NCBI GenBank assembly: GCA_037013685.1
Contig: CM072888.1
Location: 17,284,589 to 17,348,588, forward strand
Length of the DNA: 64,000 nt
Reading direction: 5' to 3'
Origin: Acridotheres tristis
Taxonomy: Eukaryota > Chordata > Aves > Passeriformes > Sturnidae
Shown: piece after piece, positions 26,741 to 38,579 of the stretch
How the letters are laid out: each line of letters begins with the position of its first letter
Position numbering within the stretch: the first letter of the stretch is position 1
Notes under the pieces: generated by a model
Seen by the model: the letters and a program-made list of their open reading frames with translations, nothing else
Database searches by the model: none
What the model was told of the DNA's origin: nothing
Made by a program: the position numbers and the translations under genes

Positions 26741-27640
26741 TTCGCTTTGCCCTTAGTAAATGAGGTCTTCGGTGTCAGTCATCTTTCAAACTGCTTGATT
26801 GTGTCTATAATCGTGTGCCTGCCTGGGAGCATCTCCCGTTTGAATAGCAACAGCTCCCTCTGTCTGCCTCGAGCGAACCGTGGGCTGGTGCCCTTCAACA
26901 GATGATGCCATTTTCTTCTTCCCTGCCCAGTGAAATCCCTCCTCTCTAGCTATGTGTGCAGCTTAAATGCATTGACTTCGAGAAGGTTTTAGACTATCTC
27001 TGTATATTTTTAGGAGTGGCTGTAAGCTTTTTGCTGGTTACTTCCACTACCAGTTTATGAATGGAACAACTGTTTAAAAACCCCAAAAGTGGCGTAGGGG
27101 AAGCCACGGCTGTGTTAGTGGAAGATACGATTTTTCTAATGAAAGTAAGCTTTGAACAACCTGTGAATTACTGTCACATTGAACACGTCTCTGGAGATTT
27201 GAAAGTTTTATACCCTGTTCTAAAGTGCTGCTATTGTCTGTGTAACAAACGTGAACTGAGCTGTTCTGTTAAAAGTAAGTCATGCACACTTAAGAACACG
27301 ATGGTAGCTCAGCGTTAACAATGCCGCTGCATTCATCTCAGCAAACTGCTACTGTAGTACTACTGTAGCTCCAGCAAACCATTTGCCTGGTGATGAAGAG
27401 CCAGCATGAGATTAAAGGCATGCTATTAACATTTCCTAGCTCTCTTCTCTCTCTGACTTTTGTCCTCTATGAGGTTTTTTGATCACAATCTCAGCGGCAG
27501 ACTTTGCTGTACATAGCACTTGAAGGTTTCATAAAGCCGCCTATAAAGGATGCATCACATCTCATCTGGCATTTGCTGCAATAGGTAGAGGAGAAACAAT
27601 AACCTGCCTGAACTTTGTTTTGTATTAAAATATTGCGCCC
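26741..27640. promoter_or_regulatory. CpG-enriched segment, candidate regulatory or conserved element
   Basis: By eye I count about 19 CpG dinucleotides in 900 bases, against roughly three in the first kilobase of the window. The CpGs are spread across the segment and are not confined to a known repeat. The sequence holds a perfect CArG-type box (CCTATAAAGG, 27540-27549; the SRF-binding consensus is CC, six A/T, GG) and a TA-rich run of CTACTGTAGTA repeats near 27349-27368. Overall GC content is not high enough for a classical CpG island. An 85-codon open frame at 27061-27318 lies inside but has no recognisable motif or obvious splice context. Retained CpGs are expected in DNA under purifying selection or kept unmethylated, so an enhancer or conserved noncoding element is the likely reading. 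A promoter of an unannotated transcript is an alternative. Confidence 0.45.
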
Positions 27641-28092
27641 AAGAGCTGCCTTTCATTTTTAGTTTTTTTTCAATATATGAAAATAGGGCTTCAACTTTAA
27701 AGTACAGCACAGGTGATGACTTCATGCAGCTCTACTACTAGGAGGATGTTTGCAATGCTTTGGGGGCAGAGTTTATTCGGATGACAAGCCAAAAATTCTT
27801 ATTTTCCACCACAGGAAGTTTCCTCCACAGAGTTTGTGGGATATGTAGTCCAGCCAGAATGCTCTGGATTTAGGTGACACATAGAGGTCCTTTAAGCTGG
27901 CTGTGGTGCCTGTGATGTTTTGCTGGAATATTTCTGAATAAGTCTTTCAGTTCTAGAGTTTCAGTCTTTGACAGATTGTCCTCTTCACATCGAATTCTCA
28001 ATTAGACAAACACATTTTTCATTTAGGTTGCTGTTACCTTCTTACTGAATAGGAATGAGTTATTTTCAAGAGTGTTTCTCAAGACCCAGATT

Positions 28093-28195
28093 AAAAAAAA
28101 ATAAAAACCAACAAAAGAAAAAAAAAAAAAAAAAAAAAATCCACCACCACAATCTAAAAAGCAACCAAACCAATCATAATAAAAAAAATCAAACT
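28093..28195. repeat. Poly-A and A-rich tract
   Basis: An A-rich stretch containing an uninterrupted run of 22 A (28118-28139), flanked by AAACCAACAAAAG-like and AAAGCAACCAAACC-like sequence. Bird CR1 elements do not leave poly-A tails, so this is more likely expanded simple sequence than the scar of a retrocopy. No gene-like sequence is visible upstream. Confidence 0.85.
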
Positions 28196-28199
28196 AACA

Positions 28200-31100
28200 C
28201 CAGTTTGCTGCCCCTCCTGAATTCTGCTTCTGGAGTGGATTACCAAGGTTGTCTTGACATGTGTATGCATGGTGTAAGAAAAGTGGCAATGAATATGGAG
28301 TTGTGTTTCATGGCATGGTTCAAATAAGTGTGTATGCCTACACTTAAGAAAAATCGTGTATAAGAAATGCCATTTGTTGAGTCCTCTGGTCTTTCATGCT
28401 TCATAATCAGGCCTGAGAGATGGAGTTTAGATGCACATAACTTGTGGAAGACAAAGTTAAAGCTTTGTCCTGATTAGAATGTGCTCACAAATTTTAATAG
28501 TGTATACCGTTAACCACTGAAGCTGCTTCAGCCCCAAATCTCTCCTTGGAGGTGACAGTCCCACTGTGGATGCTCTTGTCAGAAGTTCCCCTCTGAATCT
28601 GACTCTTACACTTCAGACTCTCTGTAATTATATATATATAAAATAAAATACCTTTATATTTAAAAGGTCATTTCAAATTAATGATGCACATTCTTCTCCT
28701 TCAGTATGTGTTGTCAGGTTCAACAAACATTCTTGAAGGAAAAATAATAGCTTCTGGGGAAGTGGGCAGGAGCCCAAACTGTGCAGCTCACTTGACAGTC
28801 CATTAAGCCCCAGGTTATATGATTAAATTATTGATTTGGCCATTGCTGGCTATTCAGACAGTGACTGGTGCCTGGCCCTTCAAGTGCCTTGGCTCTTTTT
28901 AATTGTTTGAGGCCCTCTGTCCAGCTGCTGCTTGCCAAGAGAATGACTGTCAGCCAGCTGAGTGGCTGTAGTTATGTCACTCAGGTCACCCCAGAGTCAC
29001 TGTGGGAGGCTGCAAATCCTTTCTCCCCATGTGCCAGCTTGAGCTAAGCCTGAATCTGGTGCTGTGTCCATTGGCCAATTCTGGTGTCATACACTATGCT
29101 TCATGGAGCTCTCCAACAGAAACAAAGGTCCCTCAAGTTGTTTCCCATAATCAAAATACTAATTTTCCTTTGCATCTTTCCTGAACCTCTACAATTTGTC
29201 CCAGTGAAGATGTCCTTAATGCAAGCATTACCTTTACAGAGGTTTTGATGAAAACATGGGGGGGGGTTATATGTGCTTATATTTATAAAATAATCCTAAC
29301 TAGCCATAATTAGAACAAGTGTTATTGTGCTAAAAGAATGCTAGTCCTATGAAACGTAGTCATGCCACACCCTTCTAAAAGCCGTAATGTAAACTTTCCC
29401 AAAGAAAGCAGCACATGGTGACTGCAAGAGAGGCTGCTTATATGTAAGTGATGCTGCTACCAGTGGTGTTGATAACAGACCTGCTGGTTAAAGCAAGGGG
29501 AGATGGATGAACAGCCCCTTGTTAATGGCATAGTGAGGGCTGTGTGGGCTGTCCTGGGGTTAGCTGTGTGTTTTCAAAGCCAACAGCTCAGGGACAACTG
29601 CTATTCTGTATGCAAAGTAACTCAGTCTATGGAGAATACTGTTCTTTTTCTGTTCACAAATGGCCTCTAGTCACAGCATGGGTTGTGTGAGGCATGGTAT
29701 GTTTTTCAGAGCAAAGAGATGTTGTGGGGGAAAGATACTTTGCTGATGTGTACCAGTCAGGTGAATCTACCCAGACAGATTGGAAAGATGAATTTAGGAT
29801 ACAATCACGGTCCCTGTGCTGTACTACAAAGGCAGATGTCTGGCATCCTCTGCCTGTTATGTTGGCATTGCTTGCACAAGCACCCGCTTGTTACCAAGGC
29901 CAACTGGCTGGCCTTTGGGATCAGTGATCCCAGAGCACAGCCTTGCTGCCTGAAAAACCTGGAGAAGCAGCCAAGAGGCATTGAAGTCTGTGTGCTTGGG
30001 CCTTGGGTGCCCAAGTCTTTAAAGCCCTGGGGGAGCTTTTCCAAATTTAATTAGTATTTTGGATCTCTCGTGAAGTATTTGAGTAATTAGAGCTGTACTG
30101 TTTGGGTGGGAAAAAGACTGAGTTTGTTTTCCAGGTCAGTGGAAACTATATGGCCATTCCAAGGGCAAAGGAATGTAATTCCAAGCTGGTTTGGTGTTCA
30201 GAGTTTTGAGGGCCATTTCTGTTGGCTACAGTGACAAAGGGTTTTAAGATCCTTCCCATTGCCTTGAACTTCATTGTGGCACTTAAATTCTCCCTGCATG
30301 CAGTCAAACCAGGAATAGAGATGCTTCTGACCATGTATCTTCTGTATGAAGGATGGAGGGGAGAAATGTTTACCTCATGCCCATTTCATGGTGAGCTTAA
30401 GGGAGCTAGGATGAACTCATCTGTTCCTTAGAAAATTCTTCTGCAGTGAATGAGGAGTAAGTGCACTTGAAGGGAAAGGAGGTATGTCCAGGGACAATGT
30501 CTGAGCTGGCCTTTGAAAGCATCTCCTGGCTGGTGGCACCACCACCCAGCCCTGTGGCACAAAGGTGGCAGGCAGCAATCCAAGCTTGTCAGCTGCTGCA
30601 TCTAGCAGGGAGGAACTGGGCTAACACACAGTCTGTCTGTCTTCCACCTTTGGGAAACACCAAACATTGAGTTCCAGCCCTATATATAAAGAGCACAAAC
30701 ATCAAATGAGGTTTAAACTGAAGGATTAGCCAGAGGCCTTAACCAGTCTCTGGTTATTCCATGAGTGCTGCTGTTGCTCCTGGCTTGCTGTTTACTCATC
30801 TGCACCTGCAGTGTTGAAAGCTGTACAGAAATCCTCTTCAGCCTGAGCCAAAAAGTATAGCTAGGCTTTGTGTGTACTGAGGGCTTTATAAAGGTCATGA
30901 ATTGAGCTTTTGTGCCAACCGTTTTGTGATTTATTTCTCATTGTTTCTCTTTCTCCAGGAATTCTTCCTCAGAATTGCCATCTGCCAGCTCTTTTAACAG
31001 AGAGTTCTGTGTTTTAGATTTTCTATTAGCATAAGTCTTACTGCCTTTGTCCAGGAAAGCTGGACCACTGTGGAGGCATCCATGTGTTGCTGTATCTACT

Positions 31101-33635
31101 GAAGTCATGCTGAAAGGTGACTTGGTTTTTTGAGGGGGAACGACCAGCTAGCTCCCAATAGTCTGCAGCACTGGGTATAACCTAATTGCTGGGACAGCAA
31201 GGAAACCCAGAGTGTGAGTGACGCTGTTGGTCCAAGCACAAAATAATTTGGTTTTACTATCACTTTTGTAGCTTAGGTCTGTGAGGGGTTCATTCAGACT
31301 CGTTCATAAGCCTTCTGTTATCAGTTCTGAGTATAACTACTTTCACTCTAATGCTGTGGAAAGGGATTAGGCACAAAAGATCAGTTGCAAAGATGCTTCT
31401 TGTGGTCACTCATTACAAATAGGGTTTGCTGCTGTGCTCAGACCTGCAGAATGCTGATGTAATAGACTAACATGTTCTTTCTCTTATTTTGGTGACAAAC
31501 AGTATAAAATGCTCTCTTCAGGATGCTTTTGATTAGGAGTTATGGAGTTATGACATGTGCAGCCTTCATGTGTATGTCTTTCAAAATAGTCACAGTGACT
31601 GTGGCACACTATCAGCATTAAAAATTCTTCATAACTCTACTCTTGAAAGCAACCAGCACCTCCTTCTGTAAAGCAGAGTGAGGGAAGCTGCTTCTCTTGA
31701 AACTCAGCCAGGTTTTGATTTAGGAGCTGTGATGCACTGATTGTAAATAGAAGACAGCAGTTTCTACTGCTTGTGGTTTCTACCATGGCAGAAAAGGAAA
31801 GACAAGGCTGTGCAAAGCAGGAATCCTGGGGAAGGATTAATTTGCCCATCTGTGGGACAAGTATCTAAGTAATGATTTAAGCTCCCTCAGGTATGAGTGA
31901 GTTATCTGTGAGAGGGGCTTGATTTCTTTAAAATAACCAGCTTAGCCTAGATGCCTGACTTTTAGGCATTTAGGGTTGGGTAAGATGATCATCATCTCCG
32001 TGTCTATATTAAGATACAAGCTATTGATTTTTTTCCCCCCAGTTCCATTCTTAAAACATAACAAGATCTCAAAGGATATTGTAGCTAAAGCCAAAATAGG
32101 AGTGTGATGTTTCCACTTACTTATCCCTTCCTAATGCCAAAGCCCACTTTGCAAGTGGAAGCCTGAGAATATTGGTGAATTCTGGGTTGTGTTGCACCCC
32201 AAGCAAATACTGACTGTCCATATATTTGAATACTGAAATGCAAGTCACATATTACTAAATAATGACAGGTGTCTGCACAAGGTAATCCTCAGGGAAAATG
32301 TGTTGCATTCCTTGAATGTAAATAAACCCCACTTTATGCGGGGAGGTTTGATGAATAAATAAAACCTTGATTTTGTTCTGACAGGTGGCATCTCATTTAG
32401 TGCTTCTCCATGAAGAGCCAGATCCCTTTGCCCTTTTTATCTACTGAGGTCTCTGAATTCCAGTTCGTCCCTACTTTCCTTTTATGCACCTGTCTCGAGG
32501 CATGAGTTAATATGATGTTATCTAAATGAGTCCCTCAGATTCACTTCACAAAAAATAGGCTTCGTCTCAGGAAGCTGCTTTCAACTCAGAGAAAGAATTG
32601 CATTTTGGAGGTAGTATTTATTAGGCAACTTAGTATCCTGAAAAATTGGAGCGGCAACAAAAAAACCAACTGTAAATAAAAGGGGACCTATGAAGGCTTC
32701 ATTGCTAAGTTTGACCTTGTGTCCTTAAGATGAGCATGAGAAGCCAGGCACAGCTTTGAGATCTCCAGTTTAAAAATTAGTTTTAAGAGGATATAACAGG
32801 TAGATTACAAGAATACAATGCTATACGTTTTAAAGGATTAATTCTGAAGGTTGAGACAAATTAAATGAAGTAAGGTCATAGTAAAGATGCGTTTCATTTC
32901 TTGGGTTTGGTGTGGAGTGTTTGGCTGTTTTTATTTCTCCCAGTTAACACTTCTTTATTCTTCTGAGGTAAAACTGAAGCTGAATCACAACCTTGCTGGG
33001 TTCCCAAGATCAGCCCGGAACTGCAAGTTGTATCTGGCAGGGTTTTCCATACCAATTTTCACATTGTTTCCTCTTTACCATCATAGCTAAAACTCCTTTC
33101 ACTTTCCAAGGTAGAAGAACCTTTGTAGGGCTCAGGTTTTAATGCATAATTCAACCTTCAAAGTCCAAAACAAGCATGCAGAAATCAAAGGCTTGACATG
33201 AAGTAAGTGATTTGATTCTGCAAATAGCAGTGCAGTGGTTCTTCCATTGAAGAGGCTGTATTGCCTTTAGGATTTACTGTAATCGAGACAGTCATTTGCT
33301 GGATATTGATAATTCAGCGACTGCCCCCCTGGAAAAAGTAATTCATTAACTGCTGTATAACAATTTTCTCAGGAGTTGTCCCCCAGCAGCCTATATGCTT
33401 TTCTCAGAGTGTTTTTCTTTCAGTTTTATGTATGCTAATATATATTATTTTTCTTTTGCCTAAGATTCCCAGCAGTAAGTGGCATTCTCATGATGAAAAG
33501 CAGTATTTCTACTTTAGATAGCCACAAACCCACAAATCCTGCAAAGGCAGGAGCAGGGCATTATACATAGAGCTAAAACACTGAGCAGGCTTAGTCCCTG
33601 TAACTTGGGTATGGATGGAATGGATATACCATGGA
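28200..33635. other. Gene-free noncoding DNA with small simple repeats
   Basis: No recognisable gene. A short TA-type microsatellite lies at 28628-28650 and a G run of seven to nine near 29260. A 123-codon plus-strand frame at 29683-30054 overlaps open frames in two other frames and shows no family signature. The stretch at 33270-33500 has a few retained CpGs and TAATTCATTAA-like words and might be conserved, but this is only an impression. Confidence 0.62.
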
Positions 33636-33639
33636 GATG

Positions 33640-33660
33640 TGTGTATGTATATATATATAT
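33640..33660. repeat. TA/TG microsatellite
   Basis: GTGTGTATG passes into about six TA units, followed by a degenerate GGATGG/GGATAT stretch to about 33680. Likely length-polymorphic between individuals. Confidence 0.85.
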
Positions 33661-33664
33661 GGAT

Positions 33665-35930
33665 GGTATTGGATATATGTGGATTTTATGCATTAGAGTC
33701 TGAAGATTTCCAGCCTCATCAGAATTTTTATTTAAATATTGTTTTCTAGCCTATCCCAAATGTATCACTGTACATGTCAGACTGTGTCTTGATTCCAGTT
33801 TTTCCAGCTATAATGTTGTTCCACAGGTTCAGGTGTAAGTGGTGGCCTTGCAGCAAGCAAGTTTACAACTCAAACAGGAACTGACTGTTGAACTTTGCCT
33901 CCTAGTCTGCAAGTCCAGCTAATCCTGGCCCTAAGGTGCTGGTTTGGCCATGCTTATCTTAAACCATTTTTTGAACATGTTCTAGTGTCTGCAATCATAA
34001 CTGTTGTTACCATGGCATAGGTAGTAGGCAGCATCTCTTCTTCCAAGCCACACCTTCAGATTTTGTGTGATTTCTGGGAGGAATAGAAAGCTGGACCTAG
34101 TAGTAGACAGACAAGATCCAGGCACTGCAGCAGTGGGGAGCACTGGAGTAAGTCTTGCAAAGAACACAAATCTTTGCAGGTCTGAGGTACAGCCAGCAAA
34201 GCAGGGAATGGCTCCAGAAAAGCCCAGTGGACTCGCTGTAGTACCATGTTTAAAAGGATACCATGCAAAAAAGGGCTCCATGTCCCTACCTGAGGCTGAC
34301 ATGTACCTTTGGTGTCCTGCCTGGTCTGTGGAGAGACAGGAGAGACGTGTTCCTGCTGCCTGTCCTGTCTGAGGCAGGTGAATCCACAGCGGAATTCACA
34401 GACATGCTGAGGCAGAGTCCTCAGTCAGTTATAAATCATTGATGCTTTCTCAGTCCTGTGCTTCTCAGACTTCAATAATTTCATTGTTCCAGCTGAACAG
34501 GAGTTTTACCTTGTTAAATTCAGGGAGTGCCACTAATGGCAGCAGTCTTTTATCCTGTCCTTCTCATTTTCTGACAGACCCATAATGAATGATTAATCTC
34601 ACTGTGGTGCAAAGGGTTCAAGTACCTGTTTCTTTTTCCTGTAATAAAATATATGCTGTTTGACTGATTTTGCAGCATTTGTATTTGGATTTCTTTCTAT
34701 TTAATCTCAATTATATTGTGAACCTACTTAAAAAGCTCTACTATAACTCTGGAAAATGTAATTTTTCCTTTATTGTCCCTTTTATTTTTAAAGAACTGAT
34801 TTCACTATTTTTAAAGCACATCAGTGTGTGGGCCTTTACCTTCCATCCATGCTAATACTCAAGTTTATTGATTCTAAATACATATATTTCACTAGCTTTT
34901 GTGATTATTGTCAAAAATCAAAGCAGACAGAAACACCTCTAATTTGCAAGCCCAGGTTGCCATGGAGGTATCACATTAAAAATCAAATTTCCCCTCTCTA
35001 TTCATGGTCTAGATCAGATTCTCCAGGCGTGTAAATTACTACAGCTCCATGGGGCTGTGGTCTTCCAGAGCAGCACATTTTCTGACATGGATGAATATTG
35101 GAATCATGTCAGTAGTTAAATAATTCAAGAGCATGGAAACACTGGGTCCATTGATTTGTTCTTTTTCTTGAAGTTATTTTAAAATAATTTTTTTTTTCAC
35201 TGCTCTTTTTGGGTTGAAATACTGAAAGCACAGTAAGATGCAAAATGAGTTCTATGGAAACATCTTCTTAGGAGGCCAAATTGCTGTTAGGCCAAGAGCA
35301 GGTATCTTAATTTACTAATGTATCATTCATGTCATAATAAACTTGTAATTTTACATTGTAAATTCAGTTTATGCAATACTAAATAGCAAGTACTGTATCA
35401 CTAGTTCTCAGGACTAGACTTACCATAATAGCTGTATTCCAATATATACTTGCCTGCATAGTTTGAAAGCGTAGTGGATTTCTTGCAGCAATTTAACAAA
35501 GTCATTGCTGACAGACTTGCTGCACTGTGGTTTGTCACAGATTAACTCTTTGGGTATCTGGAAATTTACAAGTGACCCTGAAATCCCAGTGACTTATGTA
35601 AACATAATTCTGCAACTTGCTTGAATCTTCATGTCTTCAGGAAAGCAGACAAAGTGATCACAGATTTTTAGCTTGTTGGGTGCCTCCCTGGCACAGGCAA
35701 TTGCTGGTGTGTTACTTTGCTTTCTGCTTGTTGAAGTGCTTCTTGTAAGCTGATGGTGCTTAAGGCCAGGACATGTGTGGTGATCTTTTTAGTAATGGTG
35801 GTGTGGACTTTTGTTTGTAGCAACTCCCCTGCTGTCTATAAAACTACCCTTGGCATTAGTGATGATTTTCAGAAACCTGCAGCTGGTGAAATGCTGAGCT
35901 AATGTACATTTTTCTATCATTTATGTTCAG
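33665..35930. other. Gene-free noncoding DNA
   Basis: No exon, RNA gene or recognisable mobile element. Overlapping open frames on both strands at 33982-34372 (101 and 106 codons) have no known domain and are read as chance. Confidence 0.67.
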
Positions 35931-35932
35931 AT

Positions 35933-35998
35933 AGTACAGATGACCTCAGAGGTATCTACTCATTTTATGGGCACCCTACCTCTGAAGTCATTAGTGCT
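35933..35998. ncRNA. Pre-miRNA-like hairpin (candidate only)
   Basis: The arms 35933-35954 and 35977-35998 pair over 22 positions with two mismatches and two G-U wobbles (reading the plus strand as RNA), around a 22-base loop. The central core, ACCTCAGAGGTA against TACCTCTGAAGT, is broken by one mismatch only. Size and shape resemble a short microRNA precursor, but I do not recognise the arm sequences as a known family. The hairpin could equally be the terminal or internal palindrome of an old DNA transposon. No expression evidence can be read from sequence. Confidence 0.3.
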
Positions 35999-36099
35999 TA
36001 ATTTTCACTGCTGCTTGCACTCAACAACGTTAGTAGTGGCTTCATGAATTACTAATGTGGTACTTAAAGGTGAAAAGTAAAGACCTCATCAAATTCTGG

Positions 36100-36400
36100 A
36101 TATTTGCATATACATTGCAGATAATTAAGTATCTGAGAGGCAACGCTTTTTTCTTCTCTCCCCCTCTGCTGTTAGGGTGTTCAATAAGAGAATCCATTTA
36201 GTATCTCTTGCTGCTGAGGATTAACCTTTGTTTAATGCTGTCCGGTGCTATCTGGTGTATCACATGCTGCATTAACCCTCATTTGCAAAGCAGCTTCCTG
36301 GGTTCCAACGTGTTTACACTGGCGAGATCCAAGAGGTAATTACAGGGCTCCTTTGAAAGAAATTAAGTGCTGCAGATAAAGTCTTTCCCAGTAAATCAGA
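36100..36400. promoter_or_regulatory. Candidate conserved noncoding element
   Basis: Unique sequence with four CpGs in about 230 bases (near 36142, 36242, 36308, 36323), sharply more than the surroundings. It contains words typical of developmental enhancers, including CCTTTGTTTA (Sox/TCF-like), ATTTGCAAAG (octamer or C/EBP-like) and ATTACAGG. It begins about 100 bases after the hairpin at 35933-35998. No repeat or coding resemblance is visible. The call is inference from base composition and motif texture. Confidence 0.33.
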
Positions 36401-38200
36401 AATCACATACCCAGTTCAGTTTAAGAACTCAGGGAGACCCTCTATTTCTTTTCCCTGTGAAACTCTTCTCCATCAAATCAAAAGCAGTTCTTCAAAGCAT
36501 TGAAGTGTGTACTTAGCATTACACTCTTGAATTCAATAAGACACTTCTGCCTTTACTAAGCAGACATGTCTTTAAACAAAACACTTAAACACATGCTTAA
36601 TTAGTTATTGAGACAAGAGGCATGGTGTATGTATTCTGTTCCCATTTTAAAAAGGGAATTTTCTGCAGTATATATTACTTCTCCAAGAAAGAAATGTAAT
36701 TCTAACTTGAGTGATGTTGTTTTTTTCTTTTTCAATTGCATTTCAATTCAGTTTAGATAAAAATGATCTTTTAAAAGTAAGTCAAAAGTTTAAATACCTG
36801 TTTTGCCCAATCCCTTTTGAAACCCTGTTCAGACGTGCAGCCTCTTCAAAATAAATAATTGTGCCAGAAGCTATGTTCATCAGGAAACTGTTTTTAGTAT
36901 CACCTGCAGAAACCAAATCACAGATGTTTCAATCAAGGATGATTTTTTTTTTTTTTTTTAAAGAAAGGTTTTAAATTGCCTGCTCTGCAGTATCACATGC
37001 CTGCTTATAATTTAGTGCCTTATCCAGTGGAAAGCCACAGGGATTAGTTTCTTCTGGAGTACAGAAATGATTAGAAAATTTAAAATCCGTATAAAATTCT
37101 GTGATATTTACAGAATACGAAAACCATTTTAAATCATATTTAAATTATTATAATTCTTATAACCATATTGTAAACATGTTTTTCTGAAGTCTACCATACA
37201 GTGGGGGGTGAGAGGTGGGGAGTGTGAAAATTAAACTTTGGGTTATGTGTTATTTGGGCTTTTTGAAGTTTTTCTCTTTAATAAGGACGGATATTTTGGT
37301 GTAGATGGGCACTACACAAGTCATTACTTGAAAGAGGAACTGTGAGGGATTTTATCTTTTGCACATCTGAGCTGATTGCTTTAGGGACAGAGCTGTGATG
37401 TTCTCCATCTGTCCAGTGACAGGTAACAGAACATGCACTATGTAGACTCTCTGGACGTTATGGTCACCACTCACAGTTCCAGTGTCATGGTGAAAATCAC
37501 TTTTTAGTAACACAAGCAATGCATTCTGAGTAAAACTGATTGTTCAAAGCTTCAGTGGAAAGTGGTCCTGACCTGTGCTTATTTGTAACAGATGCTAGAG
37601 AGAAAATTTTCAGATGCAGGTACACATTCACCTGACTGAACTTGTTGATAGAGAGACTGAGTCATGTGTTCCTGAATCTGTAACAATGAAGTTCAGACTT
37701 GATCACAGAGTAATTTAGGGCTGTTGATTGCCAGTGTTGAATGGACATCGTGCATCATTTGGGAGATCTTCCACCTCTAATTCAGCTAGCTGTGTCTGAA
37801 CTGTGAACAAGAGCCATAGGGGGTTTGAATGTCTTTTAGCTAGTTAAAACACTAGCTTGGCAGTAAAGCTTGCTACAGACCTGGAGTGTAAACTCCATCA
37901 ACTGCAGAGATATTCGTGTTCCTTCCTAGCTGCGCTTCAAGACAACAAGAACAGAGGCCCATTGCTCTTCCAAAGATATATGGATATTTTCATTGTTTTT
38001 GTGGTAAGTCATGCAAATATCAGTTTTGCACTATAGACAAATTATATTCCTGAAAGGCATGATTGGCAGGAAATGCTCCATACTTGTGTAGAAGCTGTAA
38101 AAACAACTTCATAGTTAAGAGGATGCTTAACTTAATTTTCCTCTTTCCAATCTGTGTAGACATTTCTAAACTACCCTCTTATTTGAAGCAGAAATAATTA
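36400..38200. other. Gene-free noncoding DNA with a 17-T run
   Basis: No gene or mobile element seen. An uninterrupted run of 17 T lies at 36943-36959. The part at 37070-37170 is strongly AT-rich. Confidence 0.68.
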
Positions 38201-38204
38201 ATTT

Positions 38205-38224
38205 TTCTCATATTAATATGAGAA
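38205..38224. repeat. Perfect 20-bp palindrome
   Basis: TTCTCATATTAATATGAGAA is exactly its own reverse complement, with no spacer. Pairing stops immediately outside the 20 bases. It may be a dimeric protein-binding site or a chance AT-rich dyad. Confidence 0.9.
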
Positions 38225-38484
38225 CGTAGGTCTGCATTTGGCAAGACATCCTTTTGTGATGCATGAAAATATTGAGGTGATTCAATCCTGTGAAAAAAAA
38301 TAGGATTGGAAAATAGCAGTTAGCTATGCCTTGCTTTCACATTCTCATATTCCCCAGGATAGCTCTCAATTGCAGGTGCAGAGGTAACCTATCACCTCTT
38401 TGTAGGATGCTGCAAGATCTTCAGTCACCACTTGCACTTGGCACTCTTGCACCATCTTTGGGAAGCAAAGGAGAGCTATTCTCC

Positions 38485-38576
38485 TAAATCATTTGTCCAA
38501 GATCACAGAAGAGGTGAGTGGTGGAGCAGGACTTGAGCCCATGCCAGCACTCTAATCTCTCTGCCCTGTCACTACC
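38485..38576 (-). repeat. MIR-like SINE relic
   Basis: The plus strand reads TTTGTCCAAGATCACAGAAG, then GTGGTGGAGCAGGACTTGAG and GCACTCTAATCTCTCTGCCC. This follows the reverse complement of MIR: 'ttgcccaaggtcacacagc', 'gtggcagagccgggattcgaaccc', then the A/B-box-proximal 5' part. The tRNA-derived 5' end would lie to the right, so the element is on the minus strand. It is more convincing than the similar relic near 26412 because several consecutive blocks agree. Confidence 0.65.
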
Positions 38577-38579
38577 TAT

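Noticed and set aside
27061..27318. 85-codon open frame inside the CpG-rich segment, considered as an exon
   Set aside because: No protein family resemblance, and no convincing acceptor-donor pair framing it; regulatory DNA explains the composition better.
28093..28195. Poly-A tract considered as the tail of a processed pseudogene
   Set aside because: No gene-like sequence lies upstream, no flanking duplication was seen, and processed retrocopies are rare in birds because CR1 does not use poly-A tails.
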